Shown: piece after piece, positions 1-5,123 of the stretch
Numbering within the stretch: the stretch's first letter is position 1
Layout of the letters: every line of letters begins with the position of its first letter
Assembly (NCBI GenBank): GCA_031261245.1
Contig: JAISKU010000079.1
Span: 1-5,123, forward strand
DNA from: Oscillospiraceae bacterium
GTDB lineage: Bacteria > Bacillota > Clostridia > Oscillospirales > Oscillospiraceae
Direction of reading: 5' to 3'
Length of the DNA: 5,123 bases
The notes under the pieces: model-generated
The model's input: the letters and a program-made list of their open reading frames with translations, nothing else
Databases searched by the model: none
What the model was told of the DNA's origin: nothing
Translations under genes and position numbers: made by a program

Positions 1-968
1 GAGAGCACGCGGGAGTAGTCCATGCGCGTCGGCCCGACGACGCCGAGAAGCAGCTCCGTATCGTCGCCCATGTCGTAGCGCGTGACGACGACGCTTGAGT
101 CGCGCAGCTCCTCCGCGAGATTCTCCGGGCCGATGGTTATGCGGGTTTTCGCGTTCGGCTCCGGGGTCGGGAGGCTCGGCGCGGAGCTCTCATCCTCTAT
201 GAAGCTCAGGAGCCGCTGCGCCTTTTCCGCGTCGCGGAATTCGGGGTGCTCCAAGAGTCGCGCGCCGCCGGTGACGGAGTACCCGCTGCGCGCGGTGTCG
301 GTGAGCGTCTCGATTATGAACGCGGCCATTGCGGCGAAGAGGCCGAGTTTGTCGCCGCTTGCGCGCTCCGACGCGGACAGCAGGCTCTCCGTTATCGCGT
401 CGCCGCCTATCGCGGTGAAGGAGGTGTTCAGAATCATCGAGGCTTTTTGGAAAAAGCCGTCGGGCGCGGGCTCCGGCAGGTGGAAGAGCTTGTTTTTCAC
501 GGCGTCGTTGTCGAGCATGATGACGAGGATGAACGAGCGGGGGTCGACCTCGATAATGTCGAAGCGGCGCGCCGTGATCTCCGCGCGCGAGCGCGTGAGC
601 GCGTATGCCGGGAAGCTCGTGAGCTTTGAGGCGATCTGTCCGGCGTAGGCGAGGATGCGGTCAAGCTCGTGCACGCGGCGCTCAAGCGCGTGATTTAACT
701 GCTCCGTCTCCTCGACGGACAGGCGGTGTCGGCGCATGAGCTCATTGACGTACACGCGGTACCCCGACGCGGTGGGGACGCGGCCGGCGGAGGTGTGGGG
801 CTGCTCCAGCAGTCCGGCCTCCTCGAGCGCGGCCATCTCGTTGCGGATTGTCGCGGAGGAGAGGGAGAGCGCGGAGGATATCGACTTTGAGCCGACGGGC
901 TCCGCCGTGTCAACGTACCGGTCAATCACCTCACGAAGAATCTCTTTGCTTCGACCCTGAAGTTCCAC
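1..968 (-). CDS. hrcA: Heat-inducible transcription repressor HrcA (3' end outside window)
   Basis: HrcA is a cytoplasmic dimeric repressor that binds CIRCE operators and shuts off class I heat-shock genes; GroEL is known to keep it active. My reading of the minus strand is open for 322 codons and runs off the window. The N-terminal winged-helix part (about residues 1-75) shows EPVGSKSI, the recognition stretch SSATIRNEMAALEEAGLLEQ, and PHTSAGRVPTASGYRVYV, which are diagnostic of the family. The GAF-like core follows, and GPTRMDY near residues 312-318 is the conserved C-terminal signature. Family members are about 340-350 residues, so roughly 20-30 are missing beyond position 1. The GTG start at 968 is chosen because GGGGGTGA (980-973) lies four bases upstream and residue 1 fits the usual HrcA N-terminus. 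CIRCE just upstream implies autoregulation. grpE, dnaK and dnaJ are the expected downstream genes but are not visible. Confidence 0.96.
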   Translation of the reverse strand, partial: MELQGRSKEILREVIDRYVDTAEPVGSKSISSALSLSSATIRNEMAALEEAGLLEQPHTSAGRVPTASGYRVYVNELMRRHRLSVEETEQLNHALERRVHELDRILAYAGQIASKLTSFPAYALTRSRAEITARRFDIIEVDPRSFILVIMLDNDAVKNKLFHLPEPAPDGFFQKASMILNTSFTAIGGDAITESLLSASERASGDKLGLFAAMAAFIIETLTDTARSGYSVTGGARLLEHPEFRDAEKAQRLLSFIEDESSAPSLPTPEPNAKTRITIGPENLAEELRDSSVVVTRYDMGDDTELLLGVVGPTRMDYSRVL

Positions 969-987
969 GGCTTCACCCCCAAATATT

Positions 988-1026
988 TTACGGTTAGCAC
1001 TCGATGTCTCCGAGTGCTAACCGTAA
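988..1026. promoter_or_regulatory. CIRCE operator (HrcA binding site) with extended arms
   Basis: The core is TTAGCACTC (994-1002), a nine-base spacer, then GAGTGCTAA (1012-1020), an exact match to the CIRCE consensus of 9-bp arms and 9-bp spacer. The inverted symmetry continues outward to TTACGG/CCGTAA, giving perfect 15-bp arms at 988-1002 and 1012-1026. It lies 20 bases upstream of the hrcA start and touches the predicted -10 box, so bound HrcA should block RNA polymerase. In the transcript it would also form a stable 5'-leader hairpin. Confidence 0.97.
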
Positions 1027-1053
1027 TTTACCACCGCGCAACGGCGATGTCAA
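1025..1053 (-). promoter_or_regulatory. Sigma-A-type promoter of hrcA
   Basis: On the minus strand a consensus -35 box TTGACA (1053-1048) is followed by a 17-base spacer and the -10 box TAAATT (1030-1025, four of six consensus positions). Spacing is ideal. The -10 box overlaps the outer end of the extended CIRCE arm, and transcription would start within CIRCE, the usual arrangement for HrcA-repressed promoters. No transcript data are available, so the assignment rests on sequence match and geometry. Confidence 0.8.
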
Positions 1054-1062
1054 GGGGTATGG

Positions 1063-1078
1063 ATATTGTTAATAATAT
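1063..1078. repeat. AT-rich near-palindrome upstream of the hrcA -35 box
   Basis: This 16-base stretch, ATATTGTTAATAATAT, is identical to its reverse complement at 14 of 16 positions. It sits 10 to 25 bases upstream of the hrcA -35 box, where an AT-rich UP element would contact the RNA polymerase alpha subunit. It also lies in the gap after the stop codon of the upstream membrane-anchored gene. It is not GC-rich and lacks a paired T-tract on the minus strand, so it is unlikely to be an intrinsic terminator. Its role is unknown; UP element or protein binding site are the options. Confidence 0.4.
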
Positions 1079-1090
1079 TGTTACACTTTT

Positions 1091-1753
1091 TTACGCCGTT
1101 CGCTCGCTGTGGAGAATGAGGGTGAGCATGAGGCTTCCGCGGTACTCCTCAAAGCCGAGGCGCAGACTGCGCCACGCGCCGTCCTCCCCCTCCGGAGACG
1201 GGAGGTGGAAATCCACGAAGCGTATGCCGGGGCAGGCCTCCGCGATGTTCTCAAGCGCGTTGCCGGAGCGCACCACGCGGTTTATCCCGAGCACGGGCGC
1301 GCGCGTATAGTCGCGGTCGAACACGAAGCGCGCGAAGTATTCCGCGGGCGTCATCTCAATCGGCTCCGCCGAGCCGTCATACACGCCCCAGACATAGGTG
1401 GTTTTGTCCTTGTCGAAGGCGGAAATCGCCTGCGGCGTAAACTGTTTTGCCGATTGCGCGGATATAGTGGCGTAGGGGGAGAATTTGACGCCGAGCTCCG
1501 GGTGCGCGATGGCCGCGAGCGCGCGCCAGTCGCTGTCGCGGATATAGCCGAGAAGCTCATACGACGCGGCGACGAGCTCCGAATCGGCGGCGTCCGAGGG
1601 GATTGAGCCGACGCCGAGGCCGCCGTTGTAGTTCACGCCGGGGATATAGCCCACGAGCCGTCCGCGTGTCGCCGCGATGACGCCGATTACGGCGGCGGCG
1701 CCGACGGCAAACGACAAAATTATTGTTATCAGGCGCTTTAACGCCGGTTTCAC
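1091..1753 (-). CDS. Membrane-anchored protein of unknown function (220 aa)
   Basis: I do not recognise a named family. A basic N-terminus (MKPALKR) leads into a hydrophobic segment at about residues 8-28 with no lipobox or clear cleavage site, so the protein is probably held in the membrane with residues 30-220 outside. The outer part looks like a compact mixed alpha/beta domain: an acidic helix near 56-72 (SELVAASYELLGYI), then HPELGVKFSPYA (84-95), YVWGVYDG (120-127), MTPAEYFARFVFDRDY (134-149) and the end segment WRSLRLGFEEYRG (194-206). The pattern recalls small NTF2-like folds, but this is only an impression. The start is GTG at 1753: an in-frame TGA nine bases upstream excludes longer versions, and GGGTGATC matches the extended Shine-Dalgarno sequence. 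hrcA follows on the same strand after a 122-bp gap that carries its own promoter. I see no strong terminator between them, so read-through into hrcA is possible. Confidence 0.85.
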   Translation of the reverse strand: MKPALKRLITIILSFAVGAAAVIGVIAATRGRLVGYIPGVNYNGGLGVGSIPSDAADSELVAASYELLGYIRDSDWRALAAIAHPELGVKFSPYATISAQSAKQFTPQAISAFDKDKTTYVWGVYDGSAEPIEMTPAEYFARFVFDRDYTRAPVLGINRVVRSGNALENIAEACPGIRFVDFHLPSPEGEDGAWRSLRLGFEEYRGSLMLTLILHSERTA

Positions 1754-1765
1754 GGGTGATCACCC
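1754..1765. repeat. Perfect 12-bp palindrome covering the ribosome binding site of the 220-aa gene
   Basis: GGGTGATCACCC is its own reverse complement and ends directly against the GTG start at 1753. The left half doubles as the Shine-Dalgarno sequence (GGGTGATC against consensus GGAGGTGATC). In the mRNA it could fold as a 4-bp stem with a GATC loop, partly hiding the ribosome binding site; as DNA it could be a protein binding site. It may also be chance overlap with the Shine-Dalgarno sequence. Confidence 0.5.
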
Positions 1766-1777
1766 ACTTTCGTAAAC

Positions 1778-1783
1778 GTTATA
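1778..1783 (-). promoter_or_regulatory. Candidate -10 box for the 220-aa membrane-anchored protein
   Basis: TATAAC on the minus strand matches five of six -10 consensus bases and lies 24 bases upstream of the GTG start, which leaves a short leader containing the ribosome binding site. The best -35 candidate, TTGAAT (1809-1804), is 20 bases away, longer than the preferred 17, so the promoter would be weak or need an activator. A short GC hairpin (CCCG/CGGG, 1787-1799) lies in the spacer. Confidence 0.4.
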
Positions 1784-1838
1784 CTACCCGATTGGCGGGA
1801 AGAATTCAACAACAAAGCAATTACAAATTGTTTCAGCT

Positions 1839-1866
1839 TTTACTTTCCATAAACATGCAAAGTAAA
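1839..1866. repeat. Inverted repeat, 8-bp perfect arms, in the divergent intergenic region
   Basis: TTTACTTT (1839-1846) and AAAGTAAA (1859-1866) are perfect reverse complements separated by 12 bases. The dyad lies between two divergently transcribed genes, about 80 bases upstream of the lipoprotein start and 85 bases from the start of the 220-aa gene. Spacing and position suit a dimeric regulator site, but AT-rich DNA produces such dyads by chance more often than GC-rich DNA, and no regulator gene is adjacent. Confidence 0.4.
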
Positions 1867-1884
1867 TTTGCGGCGCGCGCAAAT
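1866..1884. repeat. Inverted repeat with GC-rich centre, 7-bp perfect arms
   Basis: ATTTGCG (1866-1872) and CGCAAAT (1878-1884) flank GCGCG, a perfect 7-bp dyad with a 5-base centre. It abuts the 8-bp inverted repeat at 1839-1866, sharing one base. The centre is an island of alternating GC in AT-rich DNA. On the plus strand it lies just upstream of the candidate lipoprotein promoter, a plausible operator position. It lacks a following T-tract, so it is not a terminator for a plus-strand transcript. Confidence 0.45.
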
Positions 1885-1887
1885 ACT

Positions 1888-1914
1888 ATGACAGAATCCC
1901 GAAAGTGATATCAA
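1888..1914 (+). promoter_or_regulatory. Candidate promoter of the small lipoprotein gene
   Basis: ATGACA (1888-1893, five of six matches to the -35 box) is followed after 15 bases by TATCAA (1909-1914), which is preceded by TG one base away, an extended -10 feature. The spacer is two bases short of optimal. The predicted start near 1921 would leave a leader of under 30 bases. Other weak -10-like matches lie nearby (TACTAT at 1884-1889), so this is only the best of several candidates. Confidence 0.3.
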
Positions 1915-1936
1915 AAAGTTTTTTGAAAATCCCGTT

Positions 1937-1942
1937 AGGAGG
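1937..1942 (+). promoter_or_regulatory. Strong ribosome binding site of the lipoprotein gene
   Basis: AGGAGG is an exact Shine-Dalgarno core five bases before ATG 1948. It fixes the start and favours this frame over a longer overlapping open frame that begins at GTG 1905 and has no such site. Confidence 0.9.
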
Positions 1943-1947
1943 ATATT

Positions 1948-2331
1948 ATGAAGAAGGTTTTCGGTCTTTTGACCGCCGCCGTCATGGCGCTTTCGCTGTT
2001 CGGCTGCCGCGCCACGGACACGACGCGCATAGCGAACGTGCCCTACGGCGTGACGCGGGGCGTGCGCCGCGCGACGACGCTGCCCGCCGCGACGCCGGTT
2101 CCGCGCGCGGCGACGCGACGCTCTACCACCGCGCGCACGGCCCCGGCGCGCACGACGCCGGCGTACCCGTATGTACCCGTGTGGCCGTACGGCAACGCGA
2201 TCACCCCGACGCCGACGCCCGCAATCACGGGTGCGCTGCCGAGGACGACGGGGACGCTGCGCACACCGCGCGCGGGCTTTGTCCCGGGCAACGGCAACGC
2301 GACGCTGACAAATCCGGCGATAGTCTATTAG
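1948..2331 (+). CDS. Small lipoprotein with Arg/Thr/Pro-rich chain, unknown function
   Basis: The 127-residue product opens with a classic lipoprotein signal: MKK, a hydrophobic stretch (4-18) and the lipobox LFGC with the lipidated cysteine at residue 20. After cleavage the 108-residue chain would be tethered to the outer face of the membrane. It is low-complexity: by my count about 23 Thr, 16 Pro and 13 Arg, with a single Asp, no Glu and no Lys, so it is strongly basic and probably disordered. It contains YPYVPVWPYGN (about residues 73-83) and TPTPTP (86-91), the only features that break the Arg/Thr pattern. I recognise no domain. AGGAGG sits five bases before the ATG, and a strong terminator follows the TAG, so it is monocistronic. 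Third codon positions are mostly G or C, as in neighbouring genes, which supports real coding. A role at the cell wall or with anionic polymers is only a guess from its charge. Confidence 0.82.
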   Translation: MKKVFGLLTAAVMALSLFGCRATDTTRIANVPYGVTRGVRRATTLPAATPVPRAATRRSTTARTAPARTTPAYPYVPVWPYGNAITPTPTPAITGALPRTTGTLRTPRAGFVPGNGNATLTNPAIVY

Positions 2332-2349
2332 GCTGCCGGAGGCGATAGG

Positions 2350-2378
2350 AAAAGCCGCCCGTCCGGGCGGCTTTTTTT
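2350..2378 (+). terminator. Rho-independent terminator between convergent genes
   Basis: GCCGCCC (2354-2360), a GTCC loop and GGGCGGC (2365-2371) form a perfect GC stem, extended by an A-run (2350-2353) pairing with T's, then a run of seven T's (2372-2378). It begins 19 bases after the lipoprotein stop. Read on the minus strand the same stem is followed by TTTT, so it can also serve, less strongly, the transporter gene that ends at 2393. Confidence 0.95.
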
Positions 2379-2392
2379 GCCTGAATTTTCGA

Positions 2393-5047
2393 TTATTCTG
2401 TGCGCAGCGCCACGACGGGGTCTTTTTTCGCCGCCATGCGCGAGGGCAGCAGACCGGCGATAAACGTGAGGAACATGCTTATGAGCACGAGCGCGACGGC
2501 GCCGACGGCGGGGAGAAGCGCGACGTTCGGAATGTCCGTCAGGTGCAGGACGATCGCGTTGGCGGGGATACAGAGCAGCGCCGTGACGATGATTCCGAGC
2601 AGTCCCGCCGAGAAGCCGATGATGAGCGTCTCCGCGTTGAACACGCGCGCGATGTCGCGCTTTGACGCGCCTATCGCGCGGAGGATTCCGATCTCGCGCG
2701 TGCGCTCCAGCACGGAGATGTAGGTGATTATGCCGATCATTATCGACGAGACGACGAGGGAGATGGACACGAACGCGATGAGGATTATGCTTATGGCGTT
2801 GATGACCGTCGTTATCGAGCTCATGAGCAGACCTACGTAGTCGGTGTACGTTATCCCCGCGCCCTCGGGCAGTGTGTCGTTGTAGCGCGTGATGAAGTCC
2901 GCGACGGCGTCCTTGTTCTCAAAGCTCGACGCGTAGATGTTGATGGACGAGGGGTGCTCCAGGTCGGTGACGCTGAGTTTTGCGAGGTTGCCGTCGTAGG
3001 TCGCGTCCGTCGTCGCCTGCGCGGCCATCTCGTTCATCATCGCGAGAATCTGCGCGTCGGGCATTCCGGCGGCCTTCATCTGCTCTATCCCGCCGGCCGT
3101 CTGCTGGCGCATGGCGTCGTCGGGAATGGAGTTGATGTACGCGACGACGTCGTCCATCGTCTTGAACGTGGGTTCGTCAGAGCTCTCAAACGCGATGCCG
3201 GTGAACACGTCGGCGTCGGGGTTCGCGAGCTGCTGCTTTACGATCTCGGAGTCGTTCACGCCGGCTATCATATGCTCCATAAGCTCCGTCGTGTAGCCGA
3301 TGAACACGTCGGAGGCGACGGCCGCGGCGTCGGGGTTCGGGCGGAGTATGCCGACGAGGCGCACCTTGCCGGACTTCTCGGCGAGGTCGGCCATGTAGGC
3401 GGCGTCGCCGGAGCGGTCCTCCCAGCCGGCGCCGGATTTCTCGTACAGGTCGGGGGCGAGAATGAGCGAGAACTCGAGCGCAAGAATCTCCTCATACGCG
3501 TAGCTTGTCGAGGCGTCGTTGAGCGCCTCGCCCTTGAGCATCGCCTGAAGCATCGCGTCGTACTCCGCCTGTGTTTTCAGGCCGAGGGAGTACAGCAGCA
3601 CATCGGGAATCTCATTATTTTCGGTGACGACGAGCACGGCCTCGTCGTAGCTTTCGGGGAGCTTGCCCGCGACGACCTCGTACTGCTCCTCAAGGAAGTC
3701 CTTATTCGGAATGAGCGGCCGCCACATGTCCATATTCGTCATCGAGGACATGCCGCCGAGCCCGCCGCCCATGCCGGAGCCGCCGGACACGCCCGTCGTC
3801 ACGCCGTTTGATATCTGCGACATCATGAGGCTCGGATTCACCTGCTCCAGCCCGTTGGCGGTGTCGGAGTAGAGGTTGAGCGGGACGTTGTAGGAGTAGG
3901 AGATGGCGGTGGTGTACTTTTCCAGCTCCTCGGCGTTCGCCTCGATGTGTTTTTTGAACGCGTTGAGGTCGTTCTGCTTGACCTCGGAGAGCATGGTGTT
4001 CATGATTTTCGCCATGAACGTGTTAGCGTACACGCGGTCGAGCGGGTGCTCCTCGCGGATGCCCTGACCGGTGAAGGACTGGATAAGCCCGCCGAGATCC
4101 ATGGACTCGTGCTCGATTGTGATCGGGTAGCTCGAAAGCGTGTCGCGCTCCGTATTGTCGATGTAGGTCTGTAAGCCGTTTGAGAGCGACATGATGAGCG
4201 CGATGCCGATGATGCCGATGCTGCCCGCGAACGCGGTGAGCAGGGTGCGGCCTTTTTTCGTCATGAGGTTCGTGAAGCTGAGGGTGAGCGCCGTGAAAAA
4301 TGACATCGACGGGCGCTTCGGCTTCGGCGGGGCGAACTCGCGCTCCTCCGCCTCGGTGGGGGGATTAGTGTCGCTCGTCACCCGGCCGTCAAGCAGGCGG
4401 ATTATGCGCGTGGAGTACCTGTCGGCGAGGTCGGGGTTGTGCGTCACCATGATGACGAGCTTGCCGCGCGATATCTCCTCAAGCAGCGCCATTGTCTGGC
4501 CGCTCGTCTCCGAGTCGAGCGCGCCGGTAGGCTCATCCGCCAAAAGTATGTCCGGGTCGTTGATGAGGGCGCGGGCGATCGCGACGCGCTGCATCTGGCC
4601 GCCGGAGAGCTGGTTCGGCTTTTTGTAGAGCTGGTCGGACAGGCCGACCTGCTCAAGCACGCGCGTGGCTTTTTCCGTGCGCTCTGCCTTTGACACGCCG
4701 GAGAGCGTGAGCGCGAGCTCCACATTCGCGATGACGGACTGGTGCGGAATCAGATTGTAGCTCTGAAACACGAAGCCAATGGAGTGGTTGCGGTACGCGT
4801 CCCAGTCGGCGTCCTTGTAGTCCTTTGTCGAGCGGCCGTTGATGATGAGGTCGCCGTCCGTGTAGTGGTCGAGGCCGCCGACGATGTTCAGAAGCGTCGT
4901 CTTGCCGCAGCCGGAGGGGCCGAGCACCGAGACAAACTCACTCTCACGGAAGCTCAAATCCACGCCGCGAAGCGCGTGGACGTCTGTTCCGCCGGCGGAG
5001 TAGTCCTTCGTGATGCCTTTTAATTGTAACAAAAAAATCACACTCAT
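2393..5047 (-). CDS. ABC transporter, fused ATPase and FtsX/MacB-type permease (884 aa)
   Basis: One chain carries both parts of a type VII (MacB-like) ABC transporter. The ATPase (about 5-225) has Walker A GPSGCGKTT (43-51), Q-loop Q95, signature LSGGQ (147-151), Walker B ILLADE with catalytic E172, GALD (175-178) and the switch His203; all are intact. A proline-rich linker (229-247) leads to the first membrane helix (about 268-290), an external domain of about 450 residues (291-740), and three C-terminal helices (about 743-775, 805-835, 845-867) with the FtsX-family stretch ERTREIGILRAIGASKRDI (781-799). Such proteins use ATP to drive movement of the external domain; known relatives expel antibiotics or peptides, handle lipoproteins or sense antimicrobial peptides. 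The substrate here cannot be read. No partner gene is visible. The external domain has a Gly/Met/Ser-rich stretch (421-441). ATG 5047 has AGGA directly against it, which is too close; GTG 5041 (codon 3) lies six bases from that AGGA and may be the true start. TTG 5032 would give the family-like N-terminus LLQLKGITK. Confidence 0.95.
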   Translation of the reverse strand: MSVIFLLQLKGITKDYSAGGTDVHALRGVDLSFRESEFVSVLGPSGCGKTTLLNIVGGLDHYTDGDLIINGRSTKDYKDADWDAYRNHSIGFVFQSYNLIPHQSVIANVELALTLSGVSKAERTEKATRVLEQVGLSDQLYKKPNQLSGGQMQRVAIARALINDPDILLADEPTGALDSETSGQTMALLEEISRGKLVIMVTHNPDLADRYSTRIIRLLDGRVTSDTNPPTEAEEREFAPPKPKRPSMSFFTALTLSFTNLMTKKGRTLLTAFAGSIGIIGIALIMSLSNGLQTYIDNTERDTLSSYPITIEHESMDLGGLIQSFTGQGIREEHPLDRVYANTFMAKIMNTMLSEVKQNDLNAFKKHIEANAEELEKYTTAISYSYNVPLNLYSDTANGLEQVNPSLMMSQISNGVTTGVSGGSGMGGGLGGMSSMTNMDMWRPLIPNKDFLEEQYEVVAGKLPESYDEAVLVVTENNEIPDVLLYSLGLKTQAEYDAMLQAMLKGEALNDASTSYAYEEILALEFSLILAPDLYEKSGAGWEDRSGDAAYMADLAEKSGKVRLVGILRPNPDAAAVASDVFIGYTTELMEHMIAGVNDSEIVKQQLANPDADVFTGIAFESSDEPTFKTMDDVVAYINSIPDDAMRQQTAGGIEQMKAAGMPDAQILAMMNEMAAQATTDATYDGNLAKLSVTDLEHPSSINIYASSFENKDAVADFITRYNDTLPEGAGITYTDYVGLLMSSITTVINAISIILIAFVSISLVVSSIMIGIITYISVLERTREIGILRAIGASKRDIARVFNAETLIIGFSAGLLGIIVTALLCIPANAIVLHLTDIPNVALLPAVGAVALVLISMFLTFIAGLLPSRMAAKKDPVVALRTE

Positions 5048-5065
5048 TCCTGTATTGTGGAGCTG

Positions 5066-5074
5066 ATTTTACCA
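5066..5074 (-). promoter_or_regulatory. Extended -10 promoter element of the ABC transporter gene
   Basis: On the minus strand TGG precedes TAAAAT (5071-5066), giving an extended -10 element with five of six consensus bases. It lies about 20 bases upstream of the start codon region, leaving a short leader. No good -35 box lies at the right distance; TTCACA is 20 bases away. This pattern is common at promoters that need an activator. Confidence 0.5.
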
Positions 5075-5091
5075 CAGACTACGGGATAAAG

Positions 5092-5115
5092 TGTGAATTG
5101 AGTGTAAAATGTGAA
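5092..5115 (+). repeat. TGTRAA direct repeats upstream of the transporter promoter
   Basis: Three copies of TGTRAA occur: TGTGAA (5092-5097), TGTAAA (5103-5108) and TGTGAA (5110-5115). The first two are separated by five bases, an 11-bp period typical of sites for OmpR-family response regulators. They cover the place where the transporter promoter's -35 box should be. Neither a regulator nor a sensor kinase gene is visible, and one could lie beyond 5123. Confidence 0.4.
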
Positions 5116-5123
5116 AAGTAACG

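Noticed and set aside
82..648. 188-codon open frame on the plus strand
   Set aside because: It lies antisense within hrcA, whose minus-strand reading has unmistakable family motifs. The open frame is a by-product of high GC content and has no ribosome binding site.
1063..1078. Intrinsic terminator for the 220-aa gene
   Set aside because: The stem would be almost entirely A-T with no following T-run on the minus strand, so it would not terminate efficiently.
1109..1606. 165-codon open frame on the plus strand
   Set aside because: It is antisense to the 220-residue membrane-anchored gene, with no signal, domain or ribosome binding site of its own.
1866..1884. Terminator of a plus-strand transcript
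   Set aside because: There is no upstream plus-strand gene and no T-tract after the dyad; an operator is the better guess.
2043..2297. 84-codon minus-strand frame opposite the lipoprotein gene, with Val/Ala/Gly-rich sequence
   Set aside because: The Arg/Thr/Pro codons of the sense strand read backwards give this composition automatically. There is no start signal and it faces the terminator.
1905..2348. 147-codon frame starting at GTG and overlapping the lipoprotein gene
   Set aside because: The lipoprotein frame has AGGAGG at the correct distance, a lipobox signal and G/C-rich third positions; this frame has none and runs into the terminator region.
2954..3811. 285-codon open frame on the plus strand
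   Set aside because: It is antisense to the external domain of the ABC transporter. Its composition (Val, His, Arg and Gly rich) is typical of a GC-rich shadow frame.
4444..4725. 93-codon minus-strand frame overlapping the ATPase domain
   Set aside because: It is an out-of-frame, Ser/Arg-rich shadow of the ATPase, whose own frame contains every expected motif.

Overview
The window looks like a chromosomal segment from a GC-rich member of the Firmicutes, probably Clostridia. Three observations support this: an hrcA gene preceded by a CIRCE operator, purine-rich ribosome binding sites that match the Gram-positive anti-Shine-Dalgarno sequence well, and a gene set of MacB/FtsX-type transporter, lipoprotein and small membrane-anchored protein. 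Coding regions strongly favour G or C in the third codon position, while the intergenic regions are AT-rich. The taxon is inferred; no rRNA or other marker is present.

Layout. Positions 968 to 1 (minus strand) hold hrcA, the heat-shock repressor, cut off by the window edge near its C-terminus. In front of it lie a sigma-A-type promoter and a CIRCE operator whose inverted repeat extends to 15 bp per arm. Positions 1753 to 1091 (minus) hold a 220-residue, N-terminally membrane-anchored protein of unknown function, transcribed toward hrcA. A 194-bp AT-rich divergent intergenic region (1754-1947) carries several perfect inverted repeats and candidate promoters. Positions 1948-2331 (plus) encode a small lipoprotein with an arginine/threonine/proline-rich mature chain and no recognisable domain. 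A strong intrinsic terminator at 2350-2378 separates it from a convergent gene, 5047 to 2393 (minus), which encodes an 884-residue fused ABC ATPase-permease. The last 76 bases carry that transporter's likely promoter and a set of TGTRAA direct repeats.

How the parts fit. HrcA should bind CIRCE and repress its own promoter; in related bacteria grpE, dnaK and dnaJ usually follow hrcA, which here would lie beyond position 1. The anchored protein upstream of hrcA has no clear terminator behind it, so some transcripts may read through CIRCE into hrcA. The ABC transporter appears to be a stand-alone unit, possibly under response-regulator control. Nothing in the sequence links it functionally to the heat-shock gene. 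I see no mobile element, CRISPR array, tRNA or rRNA. The least explained items are the two proteins of unknown function, the inverted repeats between them, and the repeats upstream of the transporter.
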